Source: JBFYTX01 sp963739515
GTDB lineage: Bacteria; Chloroflexota; Dehalococcoidia; Dehalococcoidales; RBG-16-60-22
DNA: 64,000 nucleotides
Assembly: GCA_963739515.1 (NCBI GenBank)
Contig: CAVUAO010000002.1
Coordinates: 1 to 64,000 of the forward strand
Direction of reading: 5' to 3'
In this document: positions 19,244 through 27,461 of the stretch, in pieces
Position numbering within the stretch: the first letter of the stretch is position 1
Layout of the letters: the number at the start of each line of letters is the position of its first letter
Program-made: the position numbers and the translations under genes
Notes under the pieces: generated by a model
Database searches by the model: none
Told to the model about the DNA's origin: nothing
The model's input: only the letters and a program-made list of their open reading frames with translations

Positions 19244-20177
19244 TTGATGCCTGAGACCAAGTACGGAAATTGTCTCGTCCACAAACCCGGTCCTTTCCCG
19301 CTGGAGCTCCAGGGTAAAGGCGGCAGCACCAGCCAGGACCCCGTGCCGGGGGTTAAAGCTACCCACCTCATGAGCGCGGATGAATCCGTCCAGAAAGGCT
19401 ACTTCACCGTGGACTGCTCGTGGTTGTGGAGCGGCGCCGCCAAGGGACCGGTGGGCGATTCCCATGTTCACGATTTTTCCCACGTCATCGGCTTCGTGGG
19501 AGGCTATCCGGAAGACCCGCAGGACCTCGGCGGTGAAATCAGCATCTGGCTGGACGGCAATAAAGAGACCCGCACCCGCAACTGCCTGATATTCGTCCCC
19601 GCGGGCGTGGCGCATGGCCCGATTTTATTCAGCAAAATCACCCGCCCGGTATTTTTTATCACCATCGCCATGACGGGCAAATATTCTTATAAAAACGTCC
19701 CGGCGCCGGCGAAACCGAAAGAGAAGAAATACACCGTGATGGACCATACCAAGGAGCGGTTCTCCGTCGGCGGCGATCTAAGAGAGCGCCCCGCCTCCGC
19801 CCGGCCCGAGCACCACCAAAGGCGCCCGCATCCTGCATATCGAAGACGATATGGTGCCAGGCTCGTTCTACGTGGACTTCGTCTGGATTTTCGAAGGCAC
19901 GGGCGGCGCTCCCGCCCCGGAGCACACCCACGAATGGCCGGAGCTTATCGCCATGGCCGGGGCCGACCCCGCCCATCCCCGCGAGCTCGGCGGTAAGATG
20001 AGCATCGTCCTCGGTGACGAGACCCATTATACCGATTTGAGCACTCTGGTCTGCATCCCGAAACAGACCAAACACTGCCCCTGGCTTTTCCACGATATCC
20101 GGCGGCCGACCCTCGTTTTCTCGGCGGGACCGCAGGGCATCTATTCCGGTTCGCACAAAAAAGAAAACGTTAAATAG
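19244..20177 (+). CDS. Two-domain cupin-like protein (frameshifted)
   Basis: About 310 residues in two homologous halves. Half one (to about residue 145) has 'GDSHVHDFSHVIGFVGGYP' and 'LGGEISIWLDG ... VPAGVAHGP'; half two (from about 19800) has 'EHTHEWPELIAMAGADP' and 'LGGKMSIVLGD ... IPKQTKHCPW'. Each half has the His-rich first cupin motif and a second-motif His, so two metal sites are plausible. The frame breaks near 19785, between the halves; the second-half frame reads 'PGPSTTKGARILHIEDDM' just before its ATG-like Met. It could therefore be one bicupin gene with an error or two separate genes. Function unknown; ring-cleaving or isomerase chemistry is possible. Confidence 0.65.
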
Positions 20178-20207
20178 TCCGCTCGTCAGAGTCGGGTAAA
20201 ATAAAAA

Positions 20208-20245
20208 GGAGGCGGGGCTTTATCTTCCTGCCTCCTCTTCTATTA
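20208..20245 (+). terminator. Intrinsic-terminator-like hairpin after the cupin gene
   Basis: GGAGGCGGGG (20208-20217) pairs with CCTGCCTCC (20227-20235) with one mismatch, followed by TCTTCTATT. It lies between convergent genes and would end the + strand run that began at 12012. Confidence 0.5.
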
Positions 20246-20294
20246 GGCTATCAAGGTTTTAACGACTACGGCTTCGGGGACAGACCTCAGAATT

Positions 20295-20705
20295 TTAAGA
20301 CGACGGTTTCGGAATGTATTGCACCACGCCGGAGGCTAACATCAGGGTCAGCGTATCGTATTGGGCGAATATTTCCACGACCTTATCCTTCTTGACATGG
20401 AGGAACATGCAGCCCTGGTAGGAAAGATCTTTATCGCCGCGCTTGAAACTCTCGGTGTACCGGAACGCGCCGATATCGCCCGAGCCGGTAATGTCCGACC
20501 ATACATGTTTGACGCCGCCGGGAATCCCATCCCGTATTCTCTTTACCATACCTACATGCGCCTCGTTTCCCTTCATGTCGGGCACGTTGAACATATGGAC
20601 GACGATATTGGGGTCTTCCATGGCCAGCAGGGCGCTCCCGTCGCCGGTGTTCCACATCTTGTCTTCCGCTTCCAGGAATTTTTTTACGACATCCGTGACT
20701 TTCAT
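20295..20705 (-). CDS. SnoaL/NTF2-like protein
   Basis: 136 residues with the alpha+beta cone pattern of the NTF2/SnoaL-like (DUF4440-type) fold: N-terminal helix 'VVKKFLEAEDKMWNTGDGSALLAM', then strands 'NIVVHMF', 'VWSDITGSGDIGAFRYTESF' and 'GCMFLHVKKDKVVEIFAQYD'. Proteins of this fold act as isomerases, hydrolases, polyketide cyclases or ligand binders. A TATAAT-like -10 lies upstream on the - strand (20774-20779). It is encoded opposite to the island but sits inside it, so it may act on the same metabolites. Confidence 0.7.
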   Translation of the reverse strand: MKVTDVVKKFLEAEDKMWNTGDGSALLAMEDPNIVVHMFNVPDMKGNEAHVGMVKRIRDGIPGGVKHVWSDITGSGDIGAFRYTESFKRGDKDLSYQGCMFLHVKKDKVVEIFAQYDTLTLMLASGVVQYIPKPSS

Positions 20706-20814
20706 TTTCTCTCCTTTTCTCCCGTGCTTAATTAATAGCCAATTAAATCATTAATAATCTGCGCAGGTTTTTTATTATAGCACAGATAGTCAAGATGTAA
20801 TCAACATCCTGCCA

Positions 20815-21789
20815 TCATCTCTTAATCGGCTTGAGTCCCGCCTCCAGCCGGGCGTCGTTGATGTGTATCAGGACCGCCTTCTCTAGCGGCAGGCAGGAGA
20901 AACCGAAGTCGTCTTTGGCACGCTTTTCACTGACCAGCCACGGCAGGCCGAACTTGCCTTCTTTGTCCATCATCGGCTTTTTCCCGAAGCTAATCTTGGC
21001 GTCGGGAATATATTTTTTTATTACCTTAGCCAGGTCGCGGGGGCTTTTGGGAGGACCGCCCACGTTATAGACGGGGTGGGGGGAAGAAGGGGCTTTAATC
21101 AGGATTTTGGTGAACTCCGCCACATCATCCGCGGCGACCAGCGAGGCCAGGCCGTTGCCATCGCCTTCCATGGCGAAGGGTTTACCTAACGCCGTCAGCG
21201 AGGGCATGTCCGACCAGTATTGCGCCGGCGACCGGCCGCCGTGACCGTAGCCGATGGTCGGCCGGAGCCCCGTGAACTTCATGCCGTACAATCGCGAATA
21301 TTGCTCCGCCATTATCTCGGCGTAAAGTTTGCAGACGGCGTAAGAATGGGTGGGATTGGTCTGGTCATCCTCGGTGACTTCCCTCATGCCGTACATCGCC
21401 TGAGGCCCGTAAACCGTCTCCGAGCTGGCGTAGACGACCCGGTTCGCGCCCATTATCCTGGCGGCCTCGAAGGCGTTGCTCATTCCGAGCACGTTGACCC
21501 TGGTGTTCAGGCGCGGTTCGCCCTGCAGCTCCGTGACCATGATAAAAGCCCAGTTGATGACTCTATCTATTACGTATTGCTTCATAGGATTTAGGAGGTC
21601 TTCTATTTCCGAAACGTTCCCGCGGACGTAATGGAATTTCCTGGCATATTTCTCGGTAGTCTTCATGAACCAAGCCGGCGGCGGCGCCATGTCCAGGGAC
21701 ACCACGGTCTTAACCTCCGGGTCTTTGAGCAGGGCCGCCACCGTCTTTCGGCCGAAGAGTCCGCTCCCTCCCATGACCATGATATTCAT
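20815..21789 (-). CDS. NAD-dependent epimerase/dehydratase (extended SDR)
   Basis: 324 residues. Rossmann motif 'MVMGGSGLFGRKTV' at the N-terminus, the catalytic Ser region 'VVYASSETVYG' and Tyr-Lys in 'HSYAVCKLYAE', and the conserved 'GLRPTIGYG' and 'YNVGGPP' segments. Extended SDRs act on nucleotide sugars or on other hydroxyl/carbonyl substrates; no sugar genes are nearby, so a catabolic role within the island is more likely. Divergently oriented from the HMG-CoA-synthase-like gene with a shared 128-base promoter region. Confidence 0.85.
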   Translation of the reverse strand: MNIMVMGGSGLFGRKTVAALLKDPEVKTVVSLDMAPPPAWFMKTTEKYARKFHYVRGNVSEIEDLLNPMKQYVIDRVINWAFIMVTELQGEPRLNTRVNVLGMSNAFEAARIMGANRVVYASSETVYGPQAMYGMREVTEDDQTNPTHSYAVCKLYAEIMAEQYSRLYGMKFTGLRPTIGYGHGGRSPAQYWSDMPSLTALGKPFAMEGDGNGLASLVAADDVAEFTKILIKAPSSPHPVYNVGGPPKSPRDLAKVIKKYIPDAKISFGKKPMMDKEGKFGLPWLVSEKRAKDDFGFSCLPLEKAVLIHINDARLEAGLKPIKR

Positions 21790-21837
21790 GAAAATGCCTC
21801 CTCATATCTGAAAATGGCTAAACGATTATAGCACTTT

Positions 21838-21867
21838 TTGACAACTCAAAGCACAGAGACTTAAACT
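21838..21867 (+). promoter_or_regulatory. Sigma-70-like promoter for the HMGS-DUF35/thiolase/CoA-transferase unit
   Basis: TTGACA (21838-21843), 18-base spacer, TAAACT (21862-21867), 50 bases before the start at 21918. A TATAAT on the opposite strand (21825-21830) may serve the epimerase gene, though with no good -35. Confidence 0.55.
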
Positions 21868-21917
21868 AGGTCGGAACAAAAAATCCCACAATTATTAACT
21901 CCATCAGAAAGGAGCTT

Positions 21918-23321
21918 ATGGCAGGTATCGTATCCTACGGGGCTTATGTCCCCCTGCGGCGTTTGAGTACCGGTCCCAAGAGCGAAAAAGCAGTGGCTAA
22001 CTGGGATGAAGACAGTCTGACCATGGCGGTAGCCGCGGCGATCGACTGCCTGGGAAGTATTGACAGGAAAACCATCGATGGACTTTATTTTGCCACCACC
22101 ACCCCGCCTTATGCGGAAAAGCTGGCGGCCACTACAGCCGCGTGGGCTATCGACCTCCGCCACGATATTTTGACGGCAGATATCACCGACTCCTTACGGG
22201 CGGGGACGGGGGCATTAAAGATGGCGGCGGACGCGGTTAAAGCGGGGTCGGCGAAAAACATCCTCGTGACCGCCTCCGATTTACGGATGGGCGGCGGGGG
22301 AATGGATAGCGGTTTCGGTGACGGCGCGGCCGCTTTTATCATGGGTGATGAGGACGTTATCGCGACCATCGAAGCAGCCTATGCCATTAACAACGAACTC
22401 CTCGATGTCTGGCGGGCCAGCGGCGCTAAAAACGTTCGCGCCTGGGAAGACCGCTTCGTCTTTGAAGAGGGGTATTTAAAAATCCTGCCGCAGGCGGTAA
22501 AGAGCTTCCTGGAGAAAGCAAATCTGGCGGTAAAAGATGTTGCTAAAGCCGTCTTGTATGGCCCCGATTTACGTCGTCATCGCCAGCTGGTCGACGCTTT
22601 AGGCTTCAAACCGGAGCAGGTGCAGGAGCCGTTTTTCGATAGGCTGGGCAATACCGGCACGGCATTTGTCCCGATGATGCTGGTGGCGGCTTTAGAAGAC
22701 GCTCAACCCGGCGATAAAATACTGGTGGCAAGTTACGGCGACGGCGCCGACGTCCTGCTCTTAAAGGTTACGGAAAATATTAAAAATATTACAGGTAAAT
22801 GGGGCATGAAACGCAGTCTGGCGGCCAAGATGATGCTGCGCAACCCGGGCGAATATCAGGCATTCCGAGAGTTCGCTTCGTCCGACCCTGAACGCTTCGG
22901 CGGGGCTTCGGCGTCGGTCATTGCCCGGGAACGCGACGCCATCTATGCGCTGCACGGCGTGAAATGCCTGGCCTGCGGCACCGTCCAGTATCCGCCGCAG
23001 CGTATCTGTACCCATTGCCATACCAAAGATCACTTCGAGACTTACCCCTTCGCTGATAAAAAGGGCAAGGTCTTTACCTTTACTTTAAAGTATGGCGGGG
23101 ACATCCCCGCCTTCGCCCGCCCGGGTGTCGATACCATGGTGGACTTCGAGGGGGGCGGGCGGGCGCTCTTCGGCATGACGGACATGATTGCCGATAAAGT
23201 AAAGGTGGGCATGGAGGTCGCGATGAGCTTCAGGACGCTCGGCGTTGGCGGCGGCATCCACAACTATTTCTGGCGCTGCCTGCCGCCGCGGGGAAGTTGG
23301 GGCGGAAAGGAGACGGAATAG
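21918..23321 (+). CDS. HMG-CoA synthase-like protein fused to DUF35 zinc-ribbon/OB domain
   Basis: 467 residues. Residues 1-290 have the thiolase fold of HMG-CoA synthase/KAS III-like proteins ('SYGAYVPLRRLS', 'SLRAGTGALKMAADAVKAG', 'GFGDGAAAFIMG', 'RLGNTGTAFVPMMLVAAL', 'ASYGDGADVLLL'). Residues about 340-460 are DUF35: zinc ribbon C350-x2-C353 ... C364-x2-C367, then an acyl-CoA-associated OB fold ('KVFTFTLKYG'). In archaea HMGS, thiolase and DUF35 form one complex with DUF35 as bridge; here two of the three are fused and the thiolase follows with no gap. By my alignment the catalytic Cys position is Leu93 and the His position is Tyr214, so ordinary HMGS chemistry is doubtful. Confidence 0.8.
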   Translation: MAGIVSYGAYVPLRRLSTGPKSEKAVANWDEDSLTMAVAAAIDCLGSIDRKTIDGLYFATTTPPYAEKLAATTAAWAIDLRHDILTADITDSLRAGTGALKMAADAVKAGSAKNILVTASDLRMGGGGMDSGFGDGAAAFIMGDEDVIATIEAAYAINNELLDVWRASGAKNVRAWEDRFVFEEGYLKILPQAVKSFLEKANLAVKDVAKAVLYGPDLRRHRQLVDALGFKPEQVQEPFFDRLGNTGTAFVPMMLVAALEDAQPGDKILVASYGDGADVLLLKVTENIKNITGKWGMKRSLAAKMMLRNPGEYQAFREFASSDPERFGGASASVIARERDAIYALHGVKCLACGTVQYPPQRICTHCHTKDHFETYPFADKKGKVFTFTLKYGGDIPAFARPGVDTMVDFEGGGRALFGMTDMIADKVKVGMEVAMSFRTLGVGGGIHNYFWRCLPPRGSWGGKETE

Positions 23322-24501
23322 ATGGAAAGCATTAAGGATAAAGTCGCCATCGTCGGCATGGGCTGCACCAAGTTCGGCGAAAACTGGGAGAAAAGCGCCG
23401 ACGATATGCTGGTGGATTCGGCCACGGAAGCCGTTCAGGACGCCGGTATCGCGATGAAGGATATCCAGGCGGTCTGGTTCGGCTCGACGCGCATCAATAC
23501 CGCCGAGCCCTGCGCTACGGCGCTCAAGACCGAATATATCCCGGTGACCCGCGTGGAAAACCTCTGCGCCACCGCCACCGAAGCCCTGCGCAATGCCTGC
23601 TTCGGCATCGCCTCCGGTGTGTATGATGTCGTCCTGGCTATCGGGGTGGAAAAGCTCAAGGACCAGGGCATGGGGGGCCTGGGTACGGTCAGCGGCGCCG
23701 GCGGCGACGGCACGATGGAGTGGGGCATGTCCGCGGCCATGTTCTTCGCCCGCATGGCGACGCGCTACATGGCGCATTACGGCCTCACTTATGAAGAACT
23801 TGAAACAGACTCTCGCGAAAATATCCGTCAAGAACCACCACAACGGCTCGCTGAACCCACGGGCGCATTTCCAGCGGGAAATAACCGAAGAAATGGCGAT
23901 TAACGCCCCGATGGTCTCCTGGCCGCTGGGACTTTACGACGCCTGCGGCGTCAGCGATGGCTCGGCGGCGGCGGTTCTTTGCCGGGCGGACCTGGCGAAA
24001 AAGTTCCGGGACGACTATATCCTGGTCAAGGGGCTGGGACTGGCCGTCGGCGCGCGGCAGGGCTATCTGCAGCCCTCGTACGATATGGTGCACATGGAGG
24101 AAACGGTACGCGCCGCCAAGCAGGCTTATGCCATGGCGGGCATTAAAGACCCGTTTAAAGAAATCGACCTGGCTGAGGTGCACGATTGCTTCAGCATCAC
24201 CGAGCTGGTCATCATGGAAGACCTGGGCTTTTGCCCCCGCGGTAAAGCCCCGGAATACGTTAGGGCCGGCACTTTCAAGCTCGACGGCAAGCTGGCGGTC
24301 AATCCCGACGGCGGTCTCAAGAGCTTCGGGCACCCCATCGGCGCCAGCGGCCTGCGCATGATTTATGAAATCTATAAGCAGATGCAGGGCAAGGCCGGAC
24401 CGCGCCAGCGCAAAAATCCCACTTTAGGTCTTACGCATAACTTCGGGATGAACCCCGGCAGCGGCATCGGCAGCGTTACCATACTTGGGCAGAGGGACTG
24501 A
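23322..24501 (+). CDS. Thiolase, SCP-x/acetyl-CoA acetyltransferase type (frameshifted)
   Basis: About 392 residues when joined. The active-site Cys is C82 in 'RVENLCATATEALRNA'; the C-terminal half has 'EVHDCFSITELVIMEDLG' and the 'GHPIGASGLRM' and 'GLTHNFGMNPGSG' motifs with the catalytic His and second Cys regions. The frame shifts near 23800: 'HYGLTYEEL' is followed in the next frame by 'KQTLAKISVKNHHNGSLNP'. Begins right after the stop of the HMGS-DUF35 gene, so the two are almost surely cotranslated and likely form a complex. Expected reaction: thiolytic cleavage or condensation of a beta-ketoacyl-CoA. Confidence 0.87.
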
Positions 24502-24518
24502 TAAGCAAGGAGTTCGTT

Positions 24519-25244
24519 ATGATAAATAAAGTGGTCGCCAGCTTTGACGAGGCCGTCGCCGATGTTTTCGATGGCGCCGTGGTCCTCATGGGCGGCTTCG
24601 GCCCGGCCAACGGCACGCCCTCGAACCTGCTGCGGGCTTTAGTCAAACAGGGCGCCAAAAATTTAACGCTCGCCGCCAACACCCCGGGGTTCGGTCGCGC
24701 GCCGGAGGGCTCCAAACCCTTCCGCAAGACCCCGCCCGATTACGACGACGGCGGGATTTTGATACAGTCCGGCCAGGTAAAAAAGGTCATCTGCGCCTTC
24801 CCCGGCCCGATCCGCCCCGGCATGACGGCGCCCTTGCATGAAAAATGGGAGGCCGGCGAGCTCGAGGTCGAGATGGTGCCTCAGGGCACGCTGGCGGAAA
24901 GAATCCGCGCGGCCAAGGCGGGCATCGGCGCGTTCTTTATCCCCACCGGCGCCGGCACCGTCATGGAAAAGGGCAAGGAGAAAAGGGTCATCGCCGGACG
25001 CGAGCATATCCTGGAATATCCTCTCAAAGCGGATTTCGCCCTGGTGCGGGCTCACCGGGCGGATCGGTACGGCAACTGCGTTTACCAGGGGACTTCCCGC
25101 AACTTTAATCCCGTCATGGCAGGGGCGGCTAAAGTGACCATCGTTGAAGTCGACGAGCTGGTGGAGCTGGGCGGCCTCGACCCTGAGATAATCGTTACCC
25201 CCGGCATCTACGTCGACCGCGTTGCGGTGAGAAAGGGGGCTTAA
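24519..25244 (+). CDS. CoA transferase subunit A
   Basis: 241 residues, family I CoA-transferase alpha subunit (acetate/3-oxoacid CoA-transferase type). Shows 'DGAVVLMGGFGPANGTPSNLLRAL', 'LTLAANTPGFG', 'GGILIQSGQVKKVICAFPG', 'TGAGTVMEKGKEKRVIAGREHILEYPLKADFALVRAHRADRYG' type segments typical of this subunit. One base separates it from subunit B. Together with the thiolase upstream it would activate an acid by CoA exchange, e.g. a 3-oxoacid before thiolysis. Confidence 0.9.
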   Translation: MINKVVASFDEAVADVFDGAVVLMGGFGPANGTPSNLLRALVKQGAKNLTLAANTPGFGRAPEGSKPFRKTPPDYDDGGILIQSGQVKKVICAFPGPIRPGMTAPLHEKWEAGELEVEMVPQGTLAERIRAAKAGIGAFFIPTGAGTVMEKGKEKRVIAGREHILEYPLKADFALVRAHRADRYGNCVYQGTSRNFNPVMAGAAKVTIVEVDELVELGGLDPEIIVTPGIYVDRVAVRKGA

Positions 25245-25245
25245 G

Positions 25246-25911
25246 ATGAAAGCACGACTTGACGAGCAGACCATGGCCCTCCGGGTGGCTAAAGAGTTTA
25301 AAGACGGCATGGTCATTAACCTCGGCTACGGTATTCCGACGCTGGCCGCCAACTTCATCCCGGAGGGCATCGAGGTTATCTTTCACGCGGAGAACGGCTG
25401 CCTCGGCTTTGGCCCCACGCCCACCCGACCGGAAGACGAGGACTTCCACCTTGTCAACGCCACCGGCCAGTTCGCCACGCGCAAGCCCGGCATGTGCTTT
25501 TTCGACCACGATGCTTCCTTTTCCATGATAAGGGGCCGGCACATCGGGCTGTGCGTTTTAGGGGGGATGCAGGTCTCGGAAAAGGGAGACCTCGCCAACT
25601 GGACGATACAGCTCGGGCGGCCGGGGAATATCGGCGGGGCGATGGACCTGGCTTTCGGCGCCCACCACCTGATTGCCGTGATGACCCATACTACGAAAGA
25701 CAATCAGCCGAAGGTGCTCAAAGAATGCACCTATCCTTTGACCGCTCCCCGCTGCGTGAACCTGATTGTCACGGATATTGCCGTCATCGACGTCACGCCC
25801 GACGGCCTGCTTTTGAAAGAGACTGCCCCCGGCTGGACGGCTCAAGAAGTGCAGGCGTTAACGGAAACAAAACTGAAGATAGCTAAAGACTTGAAGCCGA
25901 TGGAGCTTTAG
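25246..25911 (+). CDS. CoA transferase subunit B
   Basis: 221 residues, beta subunit of the family I CoA transferase. The catalytic Glu is E49 in 'HAENGCLGFGP' (the usual motif is SENG; here Ala replaces Ser). Other signatures: 'DGMVINLGYGIPTLAANFIPEG', 'RGRHIGLCVLGGMQVSEKGDLANW', 'GRPGNIGGAMDLAFGA', 'ECTYPLTAPRCVNLIVTDIAVI'. Directly behind subunit A. Expected to form an A2B2 or similar enzyme. Confidence 0.9.
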   Translation: MKARLDEQTMALRVAKEFKDGMVINLGYGIPTLAANFIPEGIEVIFHAENGCLGFGPTPTRPEDEDFHLVNATGQFATRKPGMCFFDHDASFSMIRGRHIGLCVLGGMQVSEKGDLANWTIQLGRPGNIGGAMDLAFGAHHLIAVMTHTTKDNQPKVLKECTYPLTAPRCVNLIVTDIAVIDVTPDGLLLKETAPGWTAQEVQALTETKLKIAKDLKPMEL

Positions 25912-25918
25912 GCACGAT

Positions 25919-26596
25919 ATGTCTTGTGACTTAATAGAAATACTGACAGGCATTATTGTTCTCGCGGGTTTATTTTATATTAGAAAAATCATTAATAGGA
26001 AAATGCATGCTAGGATAAATGATAATAAATACAGTTCAACGATCGTAAAAAGCGAAATAGGAATAAGTAAAGATAACTTGAGCGAAAAGGAATACCTCTC
26101 AATAGTGATAGAGAGACTGAAACAACAAAAATATCAGATTCAAGAAAACATTCAATATAAAGACCAGACTTTTAATTATGTTGCCAAACGTACAGGTTTT
26201 GACTTAGGTACATTTTTTACGAATTTTTTTCTATTTTTTAAATTTACAACTCCCGATATCCAAACGCTTAAAGATTTCTCAGCCAAGTCTTTTAAATATG
26301 CTAAAAAAGCTAGAGGAATTCAATTACCACGTGGATTATTATATGGTCTTAGATGCTTTCCTGTAGCGATTGTTGATTCAATTAGCCAAGAAACAGCTGA
26401 ATATATTCGTTTACATCCACCGCCGAAACATTGGGCTGCCCCTGAACTATTAGTTGTTTTTAGCTTGGACAAGCAAATGCTTCATTTCTGGAAGCTATCT
26501 TTTGGGTTGGCGCCTTTAGAAGAAGAATTGAATAGAAAAATAATCATGGAGATGCTACTTCCTGCGTTTGAAAGCAGCATTCTTCATATATATTAA
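25919..26596 (+). CDS. Hypothetical membrane-anchored protein, strongly AT-rich
   Basis: 225 residues of no family known to me. An N-terminal hydrophobic segment (about residues 6-22, 'EILTGIIVLAGLFYIRK') is followed by a Lys/Asn/Ile-rich cytoplasmic part with a basic central stretch and 'GLLYGLRCFPVAIVDSISQETAEYIRLHPPPKHWAAPELLVVFSLD'. Base composition and codon use are far more AT-rich than the GC-rich genes on both sides, and no good ribosome-binding site precedes the ATG. It looks like a horizontally acquired single-gene insert between the CoA transferase and SDR genes. Confidence 0.6.
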   Translation: MSCDLIEILTGIIVLAGLFYIRKIINRKMHARINDNKYSSTIVKSEIGISKDNLSEKEYLSIVIERLKQQKYQIQENIQYKDQTFNYVAKRTGFDLGTFFTNFFLFFKFTTPDIQTLKDFSAKSFKYAKKARGIQLPRGLLYGLRCFPVAIVDSISQETAEYIRLHPPPKHWAAPELLVVFSLDKQMLHFWKLSFGLAPLEEELNRKIIMEMLLPAFESSILHIY

Positions 26597-26647
26597 GTAA
26601 TATTTATCGATTGATGATACTACTATAACTAATTTTGGAGGTAAACA

Positions 26648-27379
26648 ATGGGTAAACTCGACGGCAAGATCGCCCTGGTTACGGGGTCGAGTCGCAGTAT
26701 CGGCAAGGCCATCGCCATTGCCCTGGCTCAAGAGGGCGCCAGTCTCGTCCTGGCGGCGCGCACCGCCGAAGGTTTAAATGTCACCGCCCAGGCCATCAAA
26801 GCTTTAGGACGGGATGTCGAGGTGGTGCCGACGGACGTAAAAGTCGAGTCGCAAATCGAAAACCTCTTTAAAAAGACCATGGCGAGGTTCGGCCGACTCG
26901 ATATACTCGTGAACAACTCCGGGGTTTTTGACGCCGCGCCGATTGATAAGGTCACCACCGAAAACTGGGACAACGTCATCGCCACCAACCTGCGCGCCCC
27001 GTTCCTCTGCACCCGGGCGGCTTTCGCCATCATGAAAGCGCAGGGCGGCGGACGCATTATCAACATCGGCAGCATCTCCGCCTCGCGGGTCCGCCAGTTT
27101 AACGTCGCTTACAGTAGCGCCAAATTCGGCCTGGTCGGGCTGACCCAGACCACCGCGCTGGAAGGCCGCCAGTTCAACATCACCTGCGGCATCCTGCATC
27201 CCGGCAACACCGAGCGGGATAACCGGCCGCCTGACGGCACCGGCTGGACCGCGGAGCCGTATATGTCCCAGGAAGAAATCGCCGCCGCCGCCGTTTTTAT
27301 GGCCTGCCAGCCCGCCCACGTGAATGTCCTGGAAATTATCCAGCTCCACAAAGACCAGCTTTATCTGGGAAGGGGATGA
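26648..27379 (+). CDS. Short-chain dehydrogenase/reductase (SDR)
   Basis: 243 residues, classical SDR. 'ALVTGSSRSIGKAIA' is the TGxxxxxG-type cofactor loop, 'LDILVNNSGV' the NNAG-equivalent, and 'GSISAS ... YSSAKFGLVG' carries the Ser-Tyr-Lys catalytic set. RBS TTGGAGG. The ending 'VNVLEIIQLHKDQLYLGRG' is normal for a subfamily of SDRs. Last + strand gene of the island; converges on the acyl-CoA ligase gene. Confidence 0.87.
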   Translation: MGKLDGKIALVTGSSRSIGKAIAIALAQEGASLVLAARTAEGLNVTAQAIKALGRDVEVVPTDVKVESQIENLFKKTMARFGRLDILVNNSGVFDAAPIDKVTTENWDNVIATNLRAPFLCTRAAFAIMKAQGGGRIINIGSISASRVRQFNVAYSSAKFGLVGLTQTTALEGRQFNITCGILHPGNTERDNRPPDGTGWTAEPYMSQEEIAAAAVFMACQPAHVNVLEIIQLHKDQLYLGRG

Positions 27380-27399
27380 AAGAGTAATTAGTTTTTAGT

Positions 27400-27461
27400 A
27401 GCTAATATTTAGTTGGGGGGAAGGGGTGGGAGACTAGTAACTAATAACTAGTAACTAACAA
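27400..27461. repeat. Short tandem TAGTAACTAA-type repeats between convergent genes
   Basis: Several copies of a ten-base motif close to TAGTAACTAA lie between 27425 and 27462, after a G-rich run. The stretch separates convergent genes and may be a degraded terminator or simple repeat. Confidence 0.4.
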
